Source: Capronia americana (Eukaryota; Ascomycota; Eurotiomycetes; Chaetothyriales; Herpotrichiellaceae). From it: 64,000 nucleotides of DNA. The stretch is taken from positions 374,093 to 438,092 of the forward strand of contig JADWQD010000009.1 of assembly GCA_016110215.1 (NCBI GenBank). The letters are read 5' to 3'. The translations under genes were made by a program, and so were the position numbers. Of this stretch, positions 46,329-58,826 are shown one piece after another (positions within the stretch are counted from its first letter, which is position 1; each line of letters begins with the position of its first letter). Below the pieces are notes generated by a model. That model searched no databases and had not been told where the DNA came from. It was given only the letters and a program-made list of their open reading frames with translations.

Positions 46329-47903
46329 TGGTGACAGGATTGGAGGTTCTCGGCGCCGTGTCGGCATGCCAGGGCCTCGCCAAAGATATATACACCGTCC
46401 TCAGGAATACAGCGGCGCAAGTTCCCAGATCACTGGGCTGGCGGTTCGTTTCGAGAGCGACTTGTACATGCTGGATCGCCTTGTGCAGTTCTTCACCCGC
46501 CAGAAGACGAGCCTACCTGCGAGGGAGGGCTCCCATTTCCAGCGTCTGTTCACGTATCTGAGTGCACGGCTTCAGTCCGCTAAACTGCACATCGAACGCT
46601 ACCTGGTGCTTGAGGACGGGAAAGCTGGCGTTGGGAAAAAGGTCAAATGGGTGGTCAAGGGCGATTTTCTCATGGAAGAGGAGAAAGAGCTCTTTGAATG
46701 GAGCCTACGGCTTGAGAGCATGTTGGTTTTTCTGTCCCCTGAGCTTAAGAAGGATCTTTTGCTTCCTCTACCCGCCAAATCTGAGACGGGCAGTGGTGGA
46801 GGATCCAGTCCGGCCCCCGATTCTCCATTTCCGGGACTACGCGCACAGATCAAGATGCAGGAGGAAGTGCAGTATTTCAAGAGCCAGAAGCCGGGCAGTC
46901 AGGCCAAACTCGATTCCGACGACCTCTTTATCGATCCCAAGCTTGTCGAGATACCCAAAGCCATCACGTCGACATGGATGAAGACCCAACTGGATGGAAA
47001 CAGGCGTGCGTTTTTGGAGCTGGTACGAGTTCCGTCAAGCCTGGTGGACAAGCCGGGGGGTCTCGACGAGGTGAGAGAAGAGGTGAAGAAACTAGCCTAC
47101 ATTCTTCGAGGTGTCCAGCCTTCACGAATGCACATTTTCCGCGCCGAATACTGTGTCGAGGCCCCCAACATTCACGCAGCGCCTTCCGGGCTCGTGTTCT
47201 CGTGGCCAATCACGACTAGCGAACCCAAATCCTTGCTCGACCACATCAGAGGCGACGAGAAGGACCATTCCAAGCCCAAATCTCAACACCCCTTGGAGAT
47301 CGGATCCAGGTCGCAAAGGATGTCGTCACCGCCCTCCTCTACATCCACTCGGTGGAATGGGTGCACAAGTCTGTCCGAAGTGAGAATATCCTCATTGAGA
47401 GATCGACCAAGGAAGAAGCAGCACCGACCTCCAGCTCGACTCTCGGCGGCGCATACCTCAAGGGCTTCGACTATTCGCGGCGGGAGGTGGGCCGAAGCAC
47501 GGGCTTCGACCAAGTTCGCGACTGGCGGCGAGAGTTGTACCAGCATCCGCACCGGCAGGAACCATCGGAACCCGCCGTGAAAGATAACAACGCCGACGGG
47601 AAAAGTGACAAGGAAGCTCCCTACATCCAAGCGTATGATATATACTCGCTCGGGGTGGTACTCCTGGAATTGGCAATCTGGAAGTCACTTGCGCTGCAGG
47701 CGTCGGTTTTCGAAAAGGTATCGCCCGTTGAACGCAGGAAACGCATGGTCGAAATTCCAAAGGCGAAAATACCGCCTGTGGTGGGAAGCAGATTCGCGAA
47801 AATTGTGCTGCGGTGCTTGAACATCGACGTGCAGCTGGACGGGAACACAACTACCGACATGCTCTTGGAAATTCTGGGAGATCTCGATGAACTGTCCCTG
47901 TAG
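46329..47903 (+). pseudogene. HeLo-like N-terminus plus degenerate kinase-like domain, with frame breaks
   Basis: The start GLEVLGAVSACQGLAKDIYTVLR resembles the first helix of HeLo/prion-inhibition domains; the next helices (ITGLAVRFESDLYMLDRLVQFF) follow only after a one-base frame change near 46425. The middle is rich in charged residues. After QHP (about 47290, at a CCCC run) the frame shifts again to GDRIQVAKDVVTALLYIHSVEWVHKSVRSENILI, the catalytic-loop region of a kinase fold where HRD is replaced by HKSVRSEN. AYDIYSLGVVLLELAIW is the later kinase helix. DFG is not visible, so the kinase part is probably inactive. Two single-base breaks suggest a pseudogene or two sequence errors. It is head to head with the kinase-ankyrin pseudogene, about 240 bp away. 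Confidence 0.55.
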
Positions 47904-48160
47904 CGCGAAGTCGTCCTGGTCTGAACGTAGTCGCACCCCACGTTGGTGTGACTCTCCTTTCGATTTCTTCTATTTGTGCTTCATCTAGGTATCGTTGTAT
48001 TGGACGATCAATTACTATAAGAACAGCCAAACCCTGGCAACTAGATCAAGGAAAGGCCTAGATAGAGACTATCCGATCGGAACGCAAGGGGTTCGCGTGC
48101 TTATTTTCTACAAGACTCAAATTGACTACCGGCATTCTTTCTCCAGGCCCCGGGAAATTA

Positions 48161-51100
48161 TCAAAGGGTCGCCTTCTGTTGAAGTCGTGGGAACCATGTC
48201 TGGATCCGCTTGTGGAACTTTGTCTTCTTGCCCGATCGATCCAATGCAGCGACAGAGGCAGATTTGGAGTGCAGATGAGCCGGCCTGGACGAGTCTTCGA
48301 ATACTGTGTCGTGGACCAGGACCGTCTTGCCGTTAACCACTCCGTTGCTATATGAGACAAACGCCTCTTTGGATTCGGCCACTTTTGGCACAGCATTCCG
48401 GCCATTTTCAACTGGCTTGAAAAGTGCCGACTGAGGCTCATTGATGAGTTGTCGTAAACATGAGCCGAGGCAGTCGAGCAAAGATGTCCCAAGGTCCGAC
48501 CACTCCTTGAATGTGACGACCTCAATGGTCAAAGATTCGTCCTTCAAGAAGGCCTGAATCTTCCATTCGCGCAAGGGCTCGAGATGCGGATAGACAGTCT
48601 CTATCCGACTGTTCGCCGTCAGAAAGGACAAGGTCTCCACGTGCTCGACATCCTGGTGCACGACAGAATCGAACCAGTCCACGGTCTCCGGCCAGTCTGT
48701 GCAGTCCCGGATGATCTCGCTCAAGCCCATCCCCTCAAAGCGGCTGCTTTCGATGTGTTGCTGTTGAACAAAGTTGAGCAAGTCTGCTGCTGACCAGTCA
48801 TTGTCGAACTTGACTCTGACTGGGATGTACTGCCAGGTCGGTCCCATTATCATATCACAGTTGGGAAGATCGATATTACGCCCGCTCACGACCTCTCCAA
48901 AAGTCACATCTCGAAGAGAAAGGTGACGAGCCAGGCAAAGAGCCCAGGCGGCAGTTGGCAAAGTGGCAATGGTGGTATCCTTAGATCGAGCCGAAAGGCC
49001 AAATGTTCTGGTGAAAGAAACATGCTGTCTCGATGTCAAGAAGGTCATCGGCCGCAGAGTTGTCATATGAGAGCCTTGTAACAGGTCCCGCCAGTATTGG
49101 ATACTTTCTGGGATATTCTTTCGGAGGACATGGTGCACGAAAGTCGAGAACGGCAAGGACTCGGGAATTGTCTTCTCCTCGTACAGCGCCGCGAGTTGAT
49201 GCAGTAGGCGAGGCAGACACATCTCGTCATACTGGGCATGTGAGATCCTCAGGATCAAGCAACTTTGCCCATTCTCACCTTGTACGAAGAAGAACTTCAC
49301 GAAAGCTGTGCCTGGTGGCATTTGAGTCTGGATGTCGAGGTCACAAAGTTTCTTCGCGAAGCTTTCTAGATCGCCCTCGATCGCAAAATACACGATTGGC
49401 ACCTCAAGATCTTCCAGCACCACTCCGTACCAGCGCTTCTGATGCGTCACGAAGACGGTGCGAAGGATTTCATTGCGAGAAATCAGCTCTTGACAGCTCT
49501 TAGTCAGTCGTTGGCGGTCGATCGGGCCGTCCAGGTAGAAGATTTCGTATCGCGCAGAGTATCGAGGAAGATGGATCGTTCCATTCACTGCGATCTCTTG
49601 CATAGGGCGTGTAGGAAGAACGTCCTTTATCTTCCACTTTTCCTCTGTGAGGGCGGGCTTGATTGCTTTTGACACAAAGTCGTCCACATCACCAACGCCG
49701 AGTGCTGAGAAGGGAGTAAAACTCTCCACAGCAGTCGGCTCATGATGAGTCTCCTTGGCGGTATCCGCCATTTCGAACAGTCGCCTGTGGCGGAAGACTT
49801 GCGCTACAGACAACTCGAGGCCCTGTAATCGAGCCTCAGAAACAAGCTTCATGACTCCAATGGAGTCACCGCCCAGTGCGAAGAAGCTGCTCTCGGAATC
49901 AATCTCATCGTCTGCAATCCCAAGTATCCTGCTCCAGAGTTGGCGCAGTTTCGCTTGCCTCTTCGGCAGGAGTCGGTTCTGCGTTAATCCTGCTCCGTTG
50001 CTCTTAGATGATGCTCGAGCCGAGATTTGGGGTCTATCGCCCTTGAGACGTAGGAAGACGATCGAACCATCGGTGTTTTGTTTCACCAAATGTCCCGTCT
50101 GGTAGAGATACGTCTGCTCCTTGGAGCCGTCATTGAGGATCCAGTCGCTTTTGTCAATCTGAGTGAGGGGAGCCGCTTCCGTTGCTTCAAGGAGCAATTC
50201 TCCTACAGCACCCGCTGGGAGGAGACATTCTGGACGCGCTGGGTCGACTATCCAAGTCCGCTTCACACTCTTCTGGATTGCATTTATCTCAGCCTGCCCA
50301 GCTCGGGGTAAGCTGTGAACGCCGAGATTGCTCAATGGCAGTAGATCTGCTGGGTTGGGATCCCTCATGATTTCAAGATCTCCAATTCTGGTGTTGGACT
50401 CTTCGCAGAGCTCTTGCACGGTCTGGCCAAATAGTTGCAGCACGTTCTGCATCTGTGGCTGGTCTACGGTGGTTGTGTCAAAGCTAGCCATGGTTAAAAA
50501 GCCCCGCGAATCCAGCGAGCAAACCAACATCAAGGCGTATGTATTGAATCGTAGGGCTTCCTGAGCAGCTTCGACATCGTTCACAGGCATGAAGCCATTG
50601 GCGGGGCAAAATTTGTCCACATCGGCTTCTCTTGACTCATTCTCACCGCTGGGATGCAAGACAATGCCTGTTCGGAGTTCGCAGGCTTCCCGGGCATCCG
50701 CAGAGAGACGCCGAATATGCTGAAGACCCATATGCTCATGAGGGATCCGGAGAACAGTTTGATCGTGCACACTCTGCAAGTATTCAGCGATACTCAGATC
50801 CACGTCTACACAAACCCGCATCGGGACGGTGGTGATCAATGGTCCTTCAATCTCCCCGATGCCTGCCACAGGGGCATTACGCCCGGTAAGAGTCTCCCCG
50901 AACACAACGTCTTGTGCGGCGGTGAATCTGCCGGCAACCAACGCCCACGCTGCTCGGATGGCCGTGGCGATGGTTGTGTTTGAGCTCATCGACCGGGGAA
51001 ATGTCACGTAGTGCTCTAACAACGCATTTGCCCGGGGCTGATAGCTCGCAACAGGGACAACAGGGAACTGTTGTCCTGTTGCTCCACGCAGTTGCTCGGT

Positions 51101-54100
51101 CCAAAACGTTTCCGAACTTGGCCGATCTCGATCAAGTAGATACCTGATGAAGCTTTTGAATGGCGTTGGCTGCTTGATCTCCAGGCCCTGGTATGCCTTG
51201 TTAACTCGCTCGATCACCAATGGCATCGACCAGCCATCATACAGCGCATGATGTATCGAAAATACGACATGAGTCTTGCCATCTTTTCCTTTTGCGTTTG
51301 TCACCAGACCGAACCGTGCAAGTGCATCTCCAAGCCCCATTCCGTCACTGCTGTCATGTTGCAGATATCGTTCCAGGTTGTCACTCAGCTTCCATGGAAG
51401 TTCTCCTTTGATAACGACCTGCATCAGCCCGCGACCAGGAACTTGGACAATTCGAGTCCGTAGAATCGGGCAGCTGGAGGAGACCGCTTCAAAGGCGCTT
51501 CGCAGTAAGTTGGCCGTTTGAGTATTTGGCAGGTCCACCACTCTCTGTGCAACGTATGCATCGCTGTACTTGGCAGAGAGAGCCATGAGTCCTTCCTGAA
51601 GTGGGGTACACGGGTATACGTCTTCAATGTCCGACTCGGCTAATTTGCATAAGGCGGCCACTTGGTTCCGAGCGTCTGCTGCCTTCCAATCTTGAGCCAG
51701 CAGAGAGTACGGAGGTATGTCTGCTTCAGATTCGCTGCCCACATGACCTGCCGTCGCCGACATGCGTGCAAGCGTTGGATTTGCGAAAATCTGGGCCACG
51801 GTAAGAGACAAGCCCTCGGCGCGGGCGACGGCAACTAGCTTCATGGCCTTGAGGGAGTCGCCTCCTATGGCGAAGAAGTTATCATTCACGCTAATGTCAA
51901 GTTCCGAACCTAGGACCGTCTTCCAGACTCGCTGGAGTGTTTGCTGCTCGTCGGTCTTGGGTTCCGGGTCCTCAACTACCCCTGTCCTGAGCTTTGCCAA
52001 TTGTCGAGGTGTCATCGAGAGCCCGATCTCTTGAAGTCTCTTTCGGTCGACCTTGCATGACACCAACAATGGCAGAGAAGCCAGGGGGATGTATGCTGTC
52101 GGGACCATGTACCTGGGTAGTTGGGCAGAGAGATACTTCTCAATGTGCGGAAGGAGCTGACGCAGCTCACTTGACAGGGAGCGTAACTCCTGAACGTCAG
52201 TCACCTCATTCTTGTCCTTCCGCTCGGCTATAAAGGCCACCAAGCTAGGCTCGCGGTCCTTTCCACCCGGGGTAATGACTTCGACTGCCACGCTGACCGC
52301 CGCTGGGAGCTTCTGTAGCAGGTGGTGTTCGATTTCGGCCAGTTCCACTCGCTGGCCGCGCAACTTGACCTGTCGATCTTTGCGACCCGCAAAGACAAGA
52401 TTGCCGGATCCGCAAGGATCATATTTGACCAGGTCTCCTGTCTTGTACAATCGCCCATGCCTTCCAGGGGTGGTTCCCGCCCCGGCAACCAACCAAGCAG
52501 GGTCATTGATGAAGACCTGAGAGGTTTTGTCGGGCTCATTGAGATATCCAACACCCACAATCGGCCCTTCGACCAGCAATTCGCCCACCGCGCCGACTGG
52601 GGTCAGAGCGTCATGGTTATCTGGATCTACTATCCAGGTAACTCCTCCGACGCCTTTGCCGATACTCGTGTAAGGCAGTGTGGTGTCAATTTCGTTATTG
52701 ATGGTGCAGCCAACAGTACATTCGGAAGGTCCGTATGCAATGATGACTTTTGTGGTTTTGCCCCAGAGCGCGGCCTCTCCGGCGGACAGCGACTCGCCTC
52801 CTAATCCAAGAACCTCAAGGGATGCCAAGGCTTCCACCGACAAAAGACGAGCAACCGAAGGCGTCATATGAGCCATGTTGGCTTTCAACGAAGTGATTGC
52901 GCCGCTGAGATCATTCACTCTTTGGTCGTCCGAGGGAATGCAAATACAGCCACCATTTGCCAAGGTGCAAAGCATGCAGTCGATACTAACGTCGAAAGCG
53001 TACGATGGGAAATCAAGCACCCTGGAATGCGGCCGGTAGCCGACGGCATCGGCTCTGGGTATCGCGCCGGTGGTGAAGTTTTCATGCGATATCATCACAC
53101 CTTTGGGTTTTCCAGTACTGCCCGAAGTGAAGATGATGTAGAGAACAGCCCACGATGGTACGGGAGCCAGCTGTATTGCCGCCGGCTGCTCACTGAGTGG
53201 TAGAAGCTCTGGACCGACTGTGACAATTGTCGCCCGGGGCGCAATTCTGGCGCCGAGGATGGCCTGCTTCACAGATGTTATAACCACATGAGCTTTCACC
53301 TCTGCGGCTATAGTACTCAACCGGCCTTCTGGCTGTTGCGGATCTGTCAGGACAAACGTGGCACCGACCCTCATCACAGCAAACAGTGCAACGACTGCCC
53401 ACATGGATTTCTCGAAGCACAAAGGGACTGATGTGCCTAGTCCAACTCCGACATTGGACAGTTGCGCGGCCAAATGTCCTGAGAGGCGGTCCAGTTGTCC
53501 ATAGGTCAATTCACCGTCCCAGGATTCCACGGCAAGTTTCTCGGGATGCTCCGCAACTCTTTCGGCTACGATGTCGTGCATGCAGCGCTTGATTGCTTGA
53601 GGGACGGCTTTGTTCCATTCCCAAAGCCGTGCCAACTCATGGTCACCTAACATTCCCGTATTGATCAACACCTTGTCCTGTCCACTGCGCAGGATTGACT
53701 CAAGAATGTCGATGAGTCCACAGACTTGGAACTCGGCCATCTCGGAAGACAGGGTTGAAGCTGCTAGACGAGATCTTCGGATATATAAACGCCCTTTGTT
53801 TATGTGGACGTCGACGCCAAAGGAGGGAGACCCCTACGTATTAGTCAGTACCAGCTGTTGTCAGAGTTCAGGACGAGAGAATATACCTCAAACGGCTGGA
53901 GAGATGATACATCATCTTTCGCGAATAACACCATGACACGATTGCCCCAGTCCAAAACTGACTGCCTTTGTTGACTAGGTGTTGGCGCCTCTATTTCCAC
54001 CCCGGAATCTGAATCTCGGGACTGTGTAAATATCTTGATCCTTTGTAGGAGCTCTGAAATCCCTTCTGTGTCGCTCGAAATCATGTCTTCGACTTTCTCC

Positions 54101-54489
54101 ATGCTCAGCGCCCGAGGCAATGGAGACTGCAGGCCAGGCCCTGATTCGTAGATGCCCCAGCAGCAGTACAGAGGGTTGTTTCCATTTCCGAGCACGATGC
54201 TCCCTCGGGAAAGAAGCAGAGCCCAAGAAAGCAATAGAAAATTGGTTTGCTCGGCGATCGACGTGAGATTCTTGAGAGCTGGTACTTCAAAAGAGTTTAC
54301 ACCGCCCGCTGCCCAGGTGGGCATTGTGTCGTCCTTCCGATCAACATGTTCCATATCGCCAGTAGCTCCCGCGTCAGAGGACTCTCCATCATCACGCAAC
54401 CGGCTGTCGTTCGTCGATGACAACGTCACCCCGTTTGTTGCGATGTGGCGGTCGCTTCCGCCATCCTCGATGCGGTCAACCATCAGCAC
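48161..54489 (-). CDS. sidD: SidD-type fusarinine nonribosomal peptide synthetase
   Basis: Exons complement(48161..53833, 53887..54489) give 2,091 aa, close to the roughly 2,080 aa that I recall for Aspergillus SidD. The 53-bp intron (branch CTAAT) joins SLQPFE|GSPSFGVDV. A-domain motifs: FTSGSTGKPKG (436-446), IIAYGPSECTVG, RLYKTGDLVKY, RKDRQVKLRGQRVELAEIE. The first carrier serine is about 861 (FFAIGGDSLKA). The first condensation domain has HHALYDG at 1062-1068. Then comes only a short adenylation remnant (about 1392-1467, AGAVGELLLE and YLYQTGHLV), a second carrier (S1525, FFALGGDS) and a final condensation domain with SHAQYDE (H1733). The order A-T-C-dA-T-C is that of SidD, which joins N5-acyl-N5-hydroxyornithine units into fusarinines by ester bonds. 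Usually induced under iron starvation. Confidence 0.93.
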
Positions 54490-56284
54490 GCAAATGTCAG
54501 GAAGGTGTGTCTACTGGCCAGAGGAAGCAAGACACATTGGGAAAACTATTCAAGGACGAAACGAAATGGATACTATAGCCATGTGGTGATGAATAATCGC
54601 AAGTATTTGTTCTAAATAGATATCACTTCGCTTGGGTTTCGTCCACATTTAGTCATGTTGGCAGAAGCCATTGTGTGGAATCAACTCTATCTGGTTCTGC
54701 CTCGCTTTCCCTTCCAATCTCCGGTTCGGAGCAGAAAAGTTGAGAGAAAAATTCCAAGAACTATGAGGACCACAGCATGCGCCCTTCACTGAGCATTGAG
54801 ATCGGACACCTTGGTCCCCGTGAAGCAAATGTTCGGAGCCCAGCCTCCAGAAAGCTGGAGGGGTAGACGGCGGCAAATGGATCCTCTAGTTTTAGGGCCA
54901 GGAATCTTTCCAACATTTGCTTTACTGGGATGAAGGCTGTTCCGAGGGTGTATGGAGGGACGGACTGATATCCAAGCTGAGACTGGTGGTAATACCGTAA
55001 TTATACTGTAACACGCACCGATACAAAATGACGGTATGATTACCCGAAAGTATTGATCGTAGGGTTTGGGCATGTTCAGACCCACAAGACGATGTATTGC
55101 CAATACCAAGTGTATTCGTGATGCCCTCAATCATTGGCGAGTTGCTCGAGCGAGAAGGTCCTGCTTGCGGGATTTTCTGAAGAGCTTGACTTCTTATTTT
55201 CCCAGTCATTCCTGCCGAGGCAGTAGAGGGCAACGAAGCGGCGTGGGTCTCTCTCGGTGATAGCATAGGGTGCAGTTCAGCCAAGAGGAATTGCAGAGGG
55301 TTGTGCTGGAGACCGTTGCATAACGATGCGAAGGGCACCCCACCGCACTGCCCACCCACCCCGAAGCATGATCCGTCGTCACAATCCTGGCCAGTTGGCC
55401 AAGAATATAGCGTAGAGAAAGAAACCATGCCTAACACGTTGATCACGGCCGAGTCAGTCGAACATCTCGGGAAGCGGGCGAATGCACTACAATCTCGTGA
55501 GTGGGAATCGGTTGCCAAAAATGCCACGCGACACTGCCTACTAGGAGACCCTTGCAGGGAAGTCACCACGCGACGATCATCACTGGCGGAGGTACGCGAC
55601 TGGCTATGGTAGGCGCATGGAATACGAGATGAGTGGAATAGCCGGGGCTGGAGGTTGCTGAAAGTGAGTCACATTTGGCATGTGGATGGCGTGAGGCTTG
55701 GGTTCGCATTGTGCACGAGTATGTGCTTGATGGACTGTTCTGCATTTTTCTGCTCTGACTTTGAATCTCAGCTAGGGTCTGGCCCTTGAGGCGACCAATG
55801 GTGAGGGTTGAAGAGTTTCTCTATCTCCTCGGACACAGTCTTGGGGACGTTATTGCTGTATACACAAGACCCTTCTTGCTGGCATTGCTCCTTCTCTGGC
55901 GAACTGGGTGGCGACTATGGGGCATCGATAATTGACTACGGTACCAGTATAGGCTATGTAGACCTTAGGATGAGGACAGCATGAAATCATGTCAAGTTGA
56001 TTTCTGCTAGGTTCGGACCAGGAGTTTGTACAGTCCGCTCTTATTGAAATTATTCAACAGAGCTGTTACTCTAACTAGTCCAGACATGTGGCAGGATCTT
56101 TGCGGACAGATGAGAACTCTGACTGTTTCAGAAAGCTATTTCTATTGCTTTGAGCCCCTAGGCGCCGGTGGTGCAGTCCTCTCAAGCTGTTTTGCCTTTC
56201 CTCGCTCTTGCCTATCTCCAGAAGTTCCAGTTATTGCCATCTACAACCTCATCGTGCTCGATTCAGAGCTTCCGGGATGTTGGT
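54490..56284. other. 1.8-kb gap between sidD and sidF, no gene recognised
   Basis: Contains the upstream region of sidD and the 3' flank of sidF. Minus-strand open frames (54786-55130, 54922-55569) have no family resemblance; I looked for an enoyl-CoA hydratase (sidH-like) pattern and saw none. One HGATAR element (TGATAG) lies near 55256. Confidence 0.6.
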
Positions 56285-57759
56285 TTAGAGCTTCGCTGCC
56301 TGCTTTGGCGGTCCAGGAGTCTTGACCTCTTCCACCGGAGACCCAAAGTCTACCGACTGGAAAAACCTTACGCGCTCGCACCTGACAATTGCAGAGCGCT
56401 TGTGCGGCAGATCGGCCAGTTTGTGGATATGAAACCCGTTTACAGCGTCGTATCCGAGTACATTGGCGTTGGTGTACTTGGGTTCGCCGACGATTGTCAT
56501 CGTGCGAGGCTCGTCAAGGAACAGGTAGTGTATCAGGCTGGACCACCATGCCGAAGCACGGTGACGGCCTCTAAACCGCACATCTCCGACAAGAGAATGT
56601 CGGCCACGGTCCCAATCCCCAGCAGAGGGTGATAGATATACCCCCATGTGATCTTCCTGTCGACAAAGGTTAGCCTGGGTAAAAGAATACAAAGGTCCTA
56701 AGGGCTCAAACCCCTTGAAAGAGAAAACTGGGATAGAGGGATGCTCGACACTCAGAGTTTTGAATTACATACCTTTGCCCAATAGACTTCAAAGTATGCA
56801 AAGAATGTATCATTGAATCTTGCTAGGATTGCCATCTGATGCGGATCCTCATCCATCTTTCGGAGATAATCGCGGTGTTGCTCCAGCGTGCCGGTTTCAT
56901 TCCAACCAGCCGCCACTCTCGGGTCATTTTGCCATTCGTGGAACAGCCTGAGATGCGTCTCGTCACACCAGTCGAGATGGACCATGGAAAAGAATTCATC
57001 CAAGTGCGGCACGTAGCGACTGTAGATCACGGCTCCGCGTTTCGGCTTTGGAGGCCGGACGGGATGTTGAGCGTGCACTGGCCGGCCTTCGATGCTGAAG
57101 GTCAAAATATGTTCATACGGAAATGCAGGGTAGAGAGTTAACGACTTGGTAATGAGATGACTGTAGAGGTCTGGATGGGCTACCCATGCCGGGCGGCTAC
57201 CGAATGGGGATGCTGCTCCCTGCCAGAATGCCGAGCGTGATATCGATACCTGGGAAGCTATTGTGTGTCGTGTCGCGTGGTCGAGTCTTGACGGTTTCGC
57301 TGGCGAACTCGCGAGGCCTGTCGCTTGAAGCGCTTCAGAAAGCTGATTCCTCCCCGTGCCATCAAGCTCGAGCCGGAACGACTCCAAGTTCGGGTGTAGT
57401 GTGAAGAGAGCATATGTCAAATTCCATATCTGGTTAACGGTGGGAGGAATGCTGGAGCTCCAGGACACGTAGGATATCAGACTTAGGTGGTAGCGAGCCC
57501 AGGCCGTGTTGTCGCCTGGTGCGGGTACAAATGCGTCGGACTCAGCAGTGAGGTCGCAAAAAGTCAAGGTGTCATGATGCAGAGGTTCGGGTGGTAGCTT
57601 TGAATTGGGCAATTGGTCTGCTGTGAGGACGAGCCTCAGTAAAGTGCGTTTGTTTTCGTTGGTATTGTTGATCTCCGAGACTTCTTGCACTGTGTAGGTG
57701 GTTTTCCAGGGCTCAGGGAGCCTGATAACCGGTGGATGCTTCAATGACCCTGCGGGCAT
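56285..57759 (-). CDS. sidF: SidF-type hydroxyornithine acyltransferase (GNAT/IucB fold)
   Basis: Exons complement(56285..56656, 56773..57759) give 452 aa, near the length of known SidF. The 116-bp intron splits the family core motif FEVYWAK|EDHMGVYL, which contains the catalytic His and Asp of IucB/SidF-type GNAT enzymes. HEWQNDPRVAAGWNETGT and WWSSLIHYLFLDEPRTMTIVGEPKYTN are also typical. SidF transfers anhydromevalonyl from its CoA ester to N5-hydroxyornithine, giving the building block used by SidD. Known SidF is peroxisomal through a C-terminal signal; here the tail PPKQAAKL ends in AKL, a good PTS1 tripeptide, which supports peroxisomal import. Same strand and locus as sidD. Confidence 0.92.
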
Positions 57760-58826
57760 GTTCGTTGCTAGTAACGATGAGCGAGCACTGGTGGAAGTTC
57801 CTACAGCTGCCCTGCGTTCCAGATACCCCTAGAAACAGGCGAAAAAATCTGAAATCACTCTATCGAGCTTCCTGAGTAAAGACCCTACCTGGATCATCTT
57901 GTAGGGGGAATAAGCTCAGTATTTGCTTTCCTCTGGTATTGGTACTGTCCATAGAAAGCAGGTCCCGGTCTCGTGAAGGGGACAGCAGGGGGCAATGCCA
58001 TGCACGGCAGCTTTGCCACGAGCGAGTCAAACTGTGCATGAAAATCCGCCCACGACCGATGTCGCCGTGTCTCAAACCAAGCGACTAGGGAGGACTTGGC
58101 AAATCTTTGAGCGCTTCTGCTCTTGGCTTTCCGCCGTTGCCCACGCACCTCGGCAAGGACGGTATCTCAAACTACTTGGTCCTTTGCCGGGATATCTCCA
58201 CCATAGTTTTCCGCTGCCAAGTCGTTTAGGAGGGATTGATAAGATTAGATGGGCCGGTTTGACGTAAATCAGATTAGATAGGATAAAGGATACTCGGTAA
58301 TTTTGCCGAAGTGGGGCTTCGCTTAGCTTGCCGGGGTCCATTGCTGCTCGTGCACCTCTCTGTGTATGATACAGTTTTGTCTGTCCTCGGGTTCCGTCTT
58401 TATTGCTTGAAGGACACTACGGCGTGTCGTCGATGGTGTAGAACAGAACGTAAAATGCCTCAAAGCCGAACCCGGGGCAACACGATAGTGTTCTTCGGTA
58501 GTTATGGCCTGGAGTTCTCCTTGGAGCTCAAACGACATGACAACGATCTGGAGTGTTGTCGAGATAGGTCACATACAACTCTCATGTCCTCGAGCAGATC
58601 CAGATACTGGGCAACGGGTTGTGCTTTCTCTGGACTCCCGTGGAATTCAATCAGCTGGAGGTTTTTCATCTCATTATCCTCTTCTCCTTATCCTAGTTGT
58701 TTCTATCTCCCTTTATGTGCATGGCTCTATCGTATGTACATTCCTCAACTCGTTCGAGAGACGACGGGGCACCATGACTTCCGCTGGTGACGCCGAAAAT
58801 AGGTAGCCTAACCAACGCCAACCATT
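57760..58826. promoter_or_regulatory. Upstream region of sidF with clustered GATA elements
   Basis: 1.07 kb. Between 58237 and 58286 there are TGATAA, AGATAG and GGATAA close together, plus a near match (ATCAGATTA, 58268-58276) to the iron-regulator site ATCWGATAA. They lie roughly 480-525 bp before the sidF ATG. No gene accepted in the region. Confidence 0.45.
58237..58286. promoter_or_regulatory. Cluster of GATA elements upstream of sidF
   Basis: TGATAA at 58237-58242, AGATAG at 58276-58281 and GGATAA at 58281-58286; the first two fit HGATAR. SreA-type GATA factors repress siderophore genes through such sites. Position fits, binding is inference. Confidence 0.35.

Noticed and set aside
54922..55569. 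215-codon minus-strand open frame between sidD and sidF
   Set aside because: Rich in Ser/Cys/Pro with no domain pattern; does not resemble an enoyl-CoA hydratase or any other siderophore enzyme.
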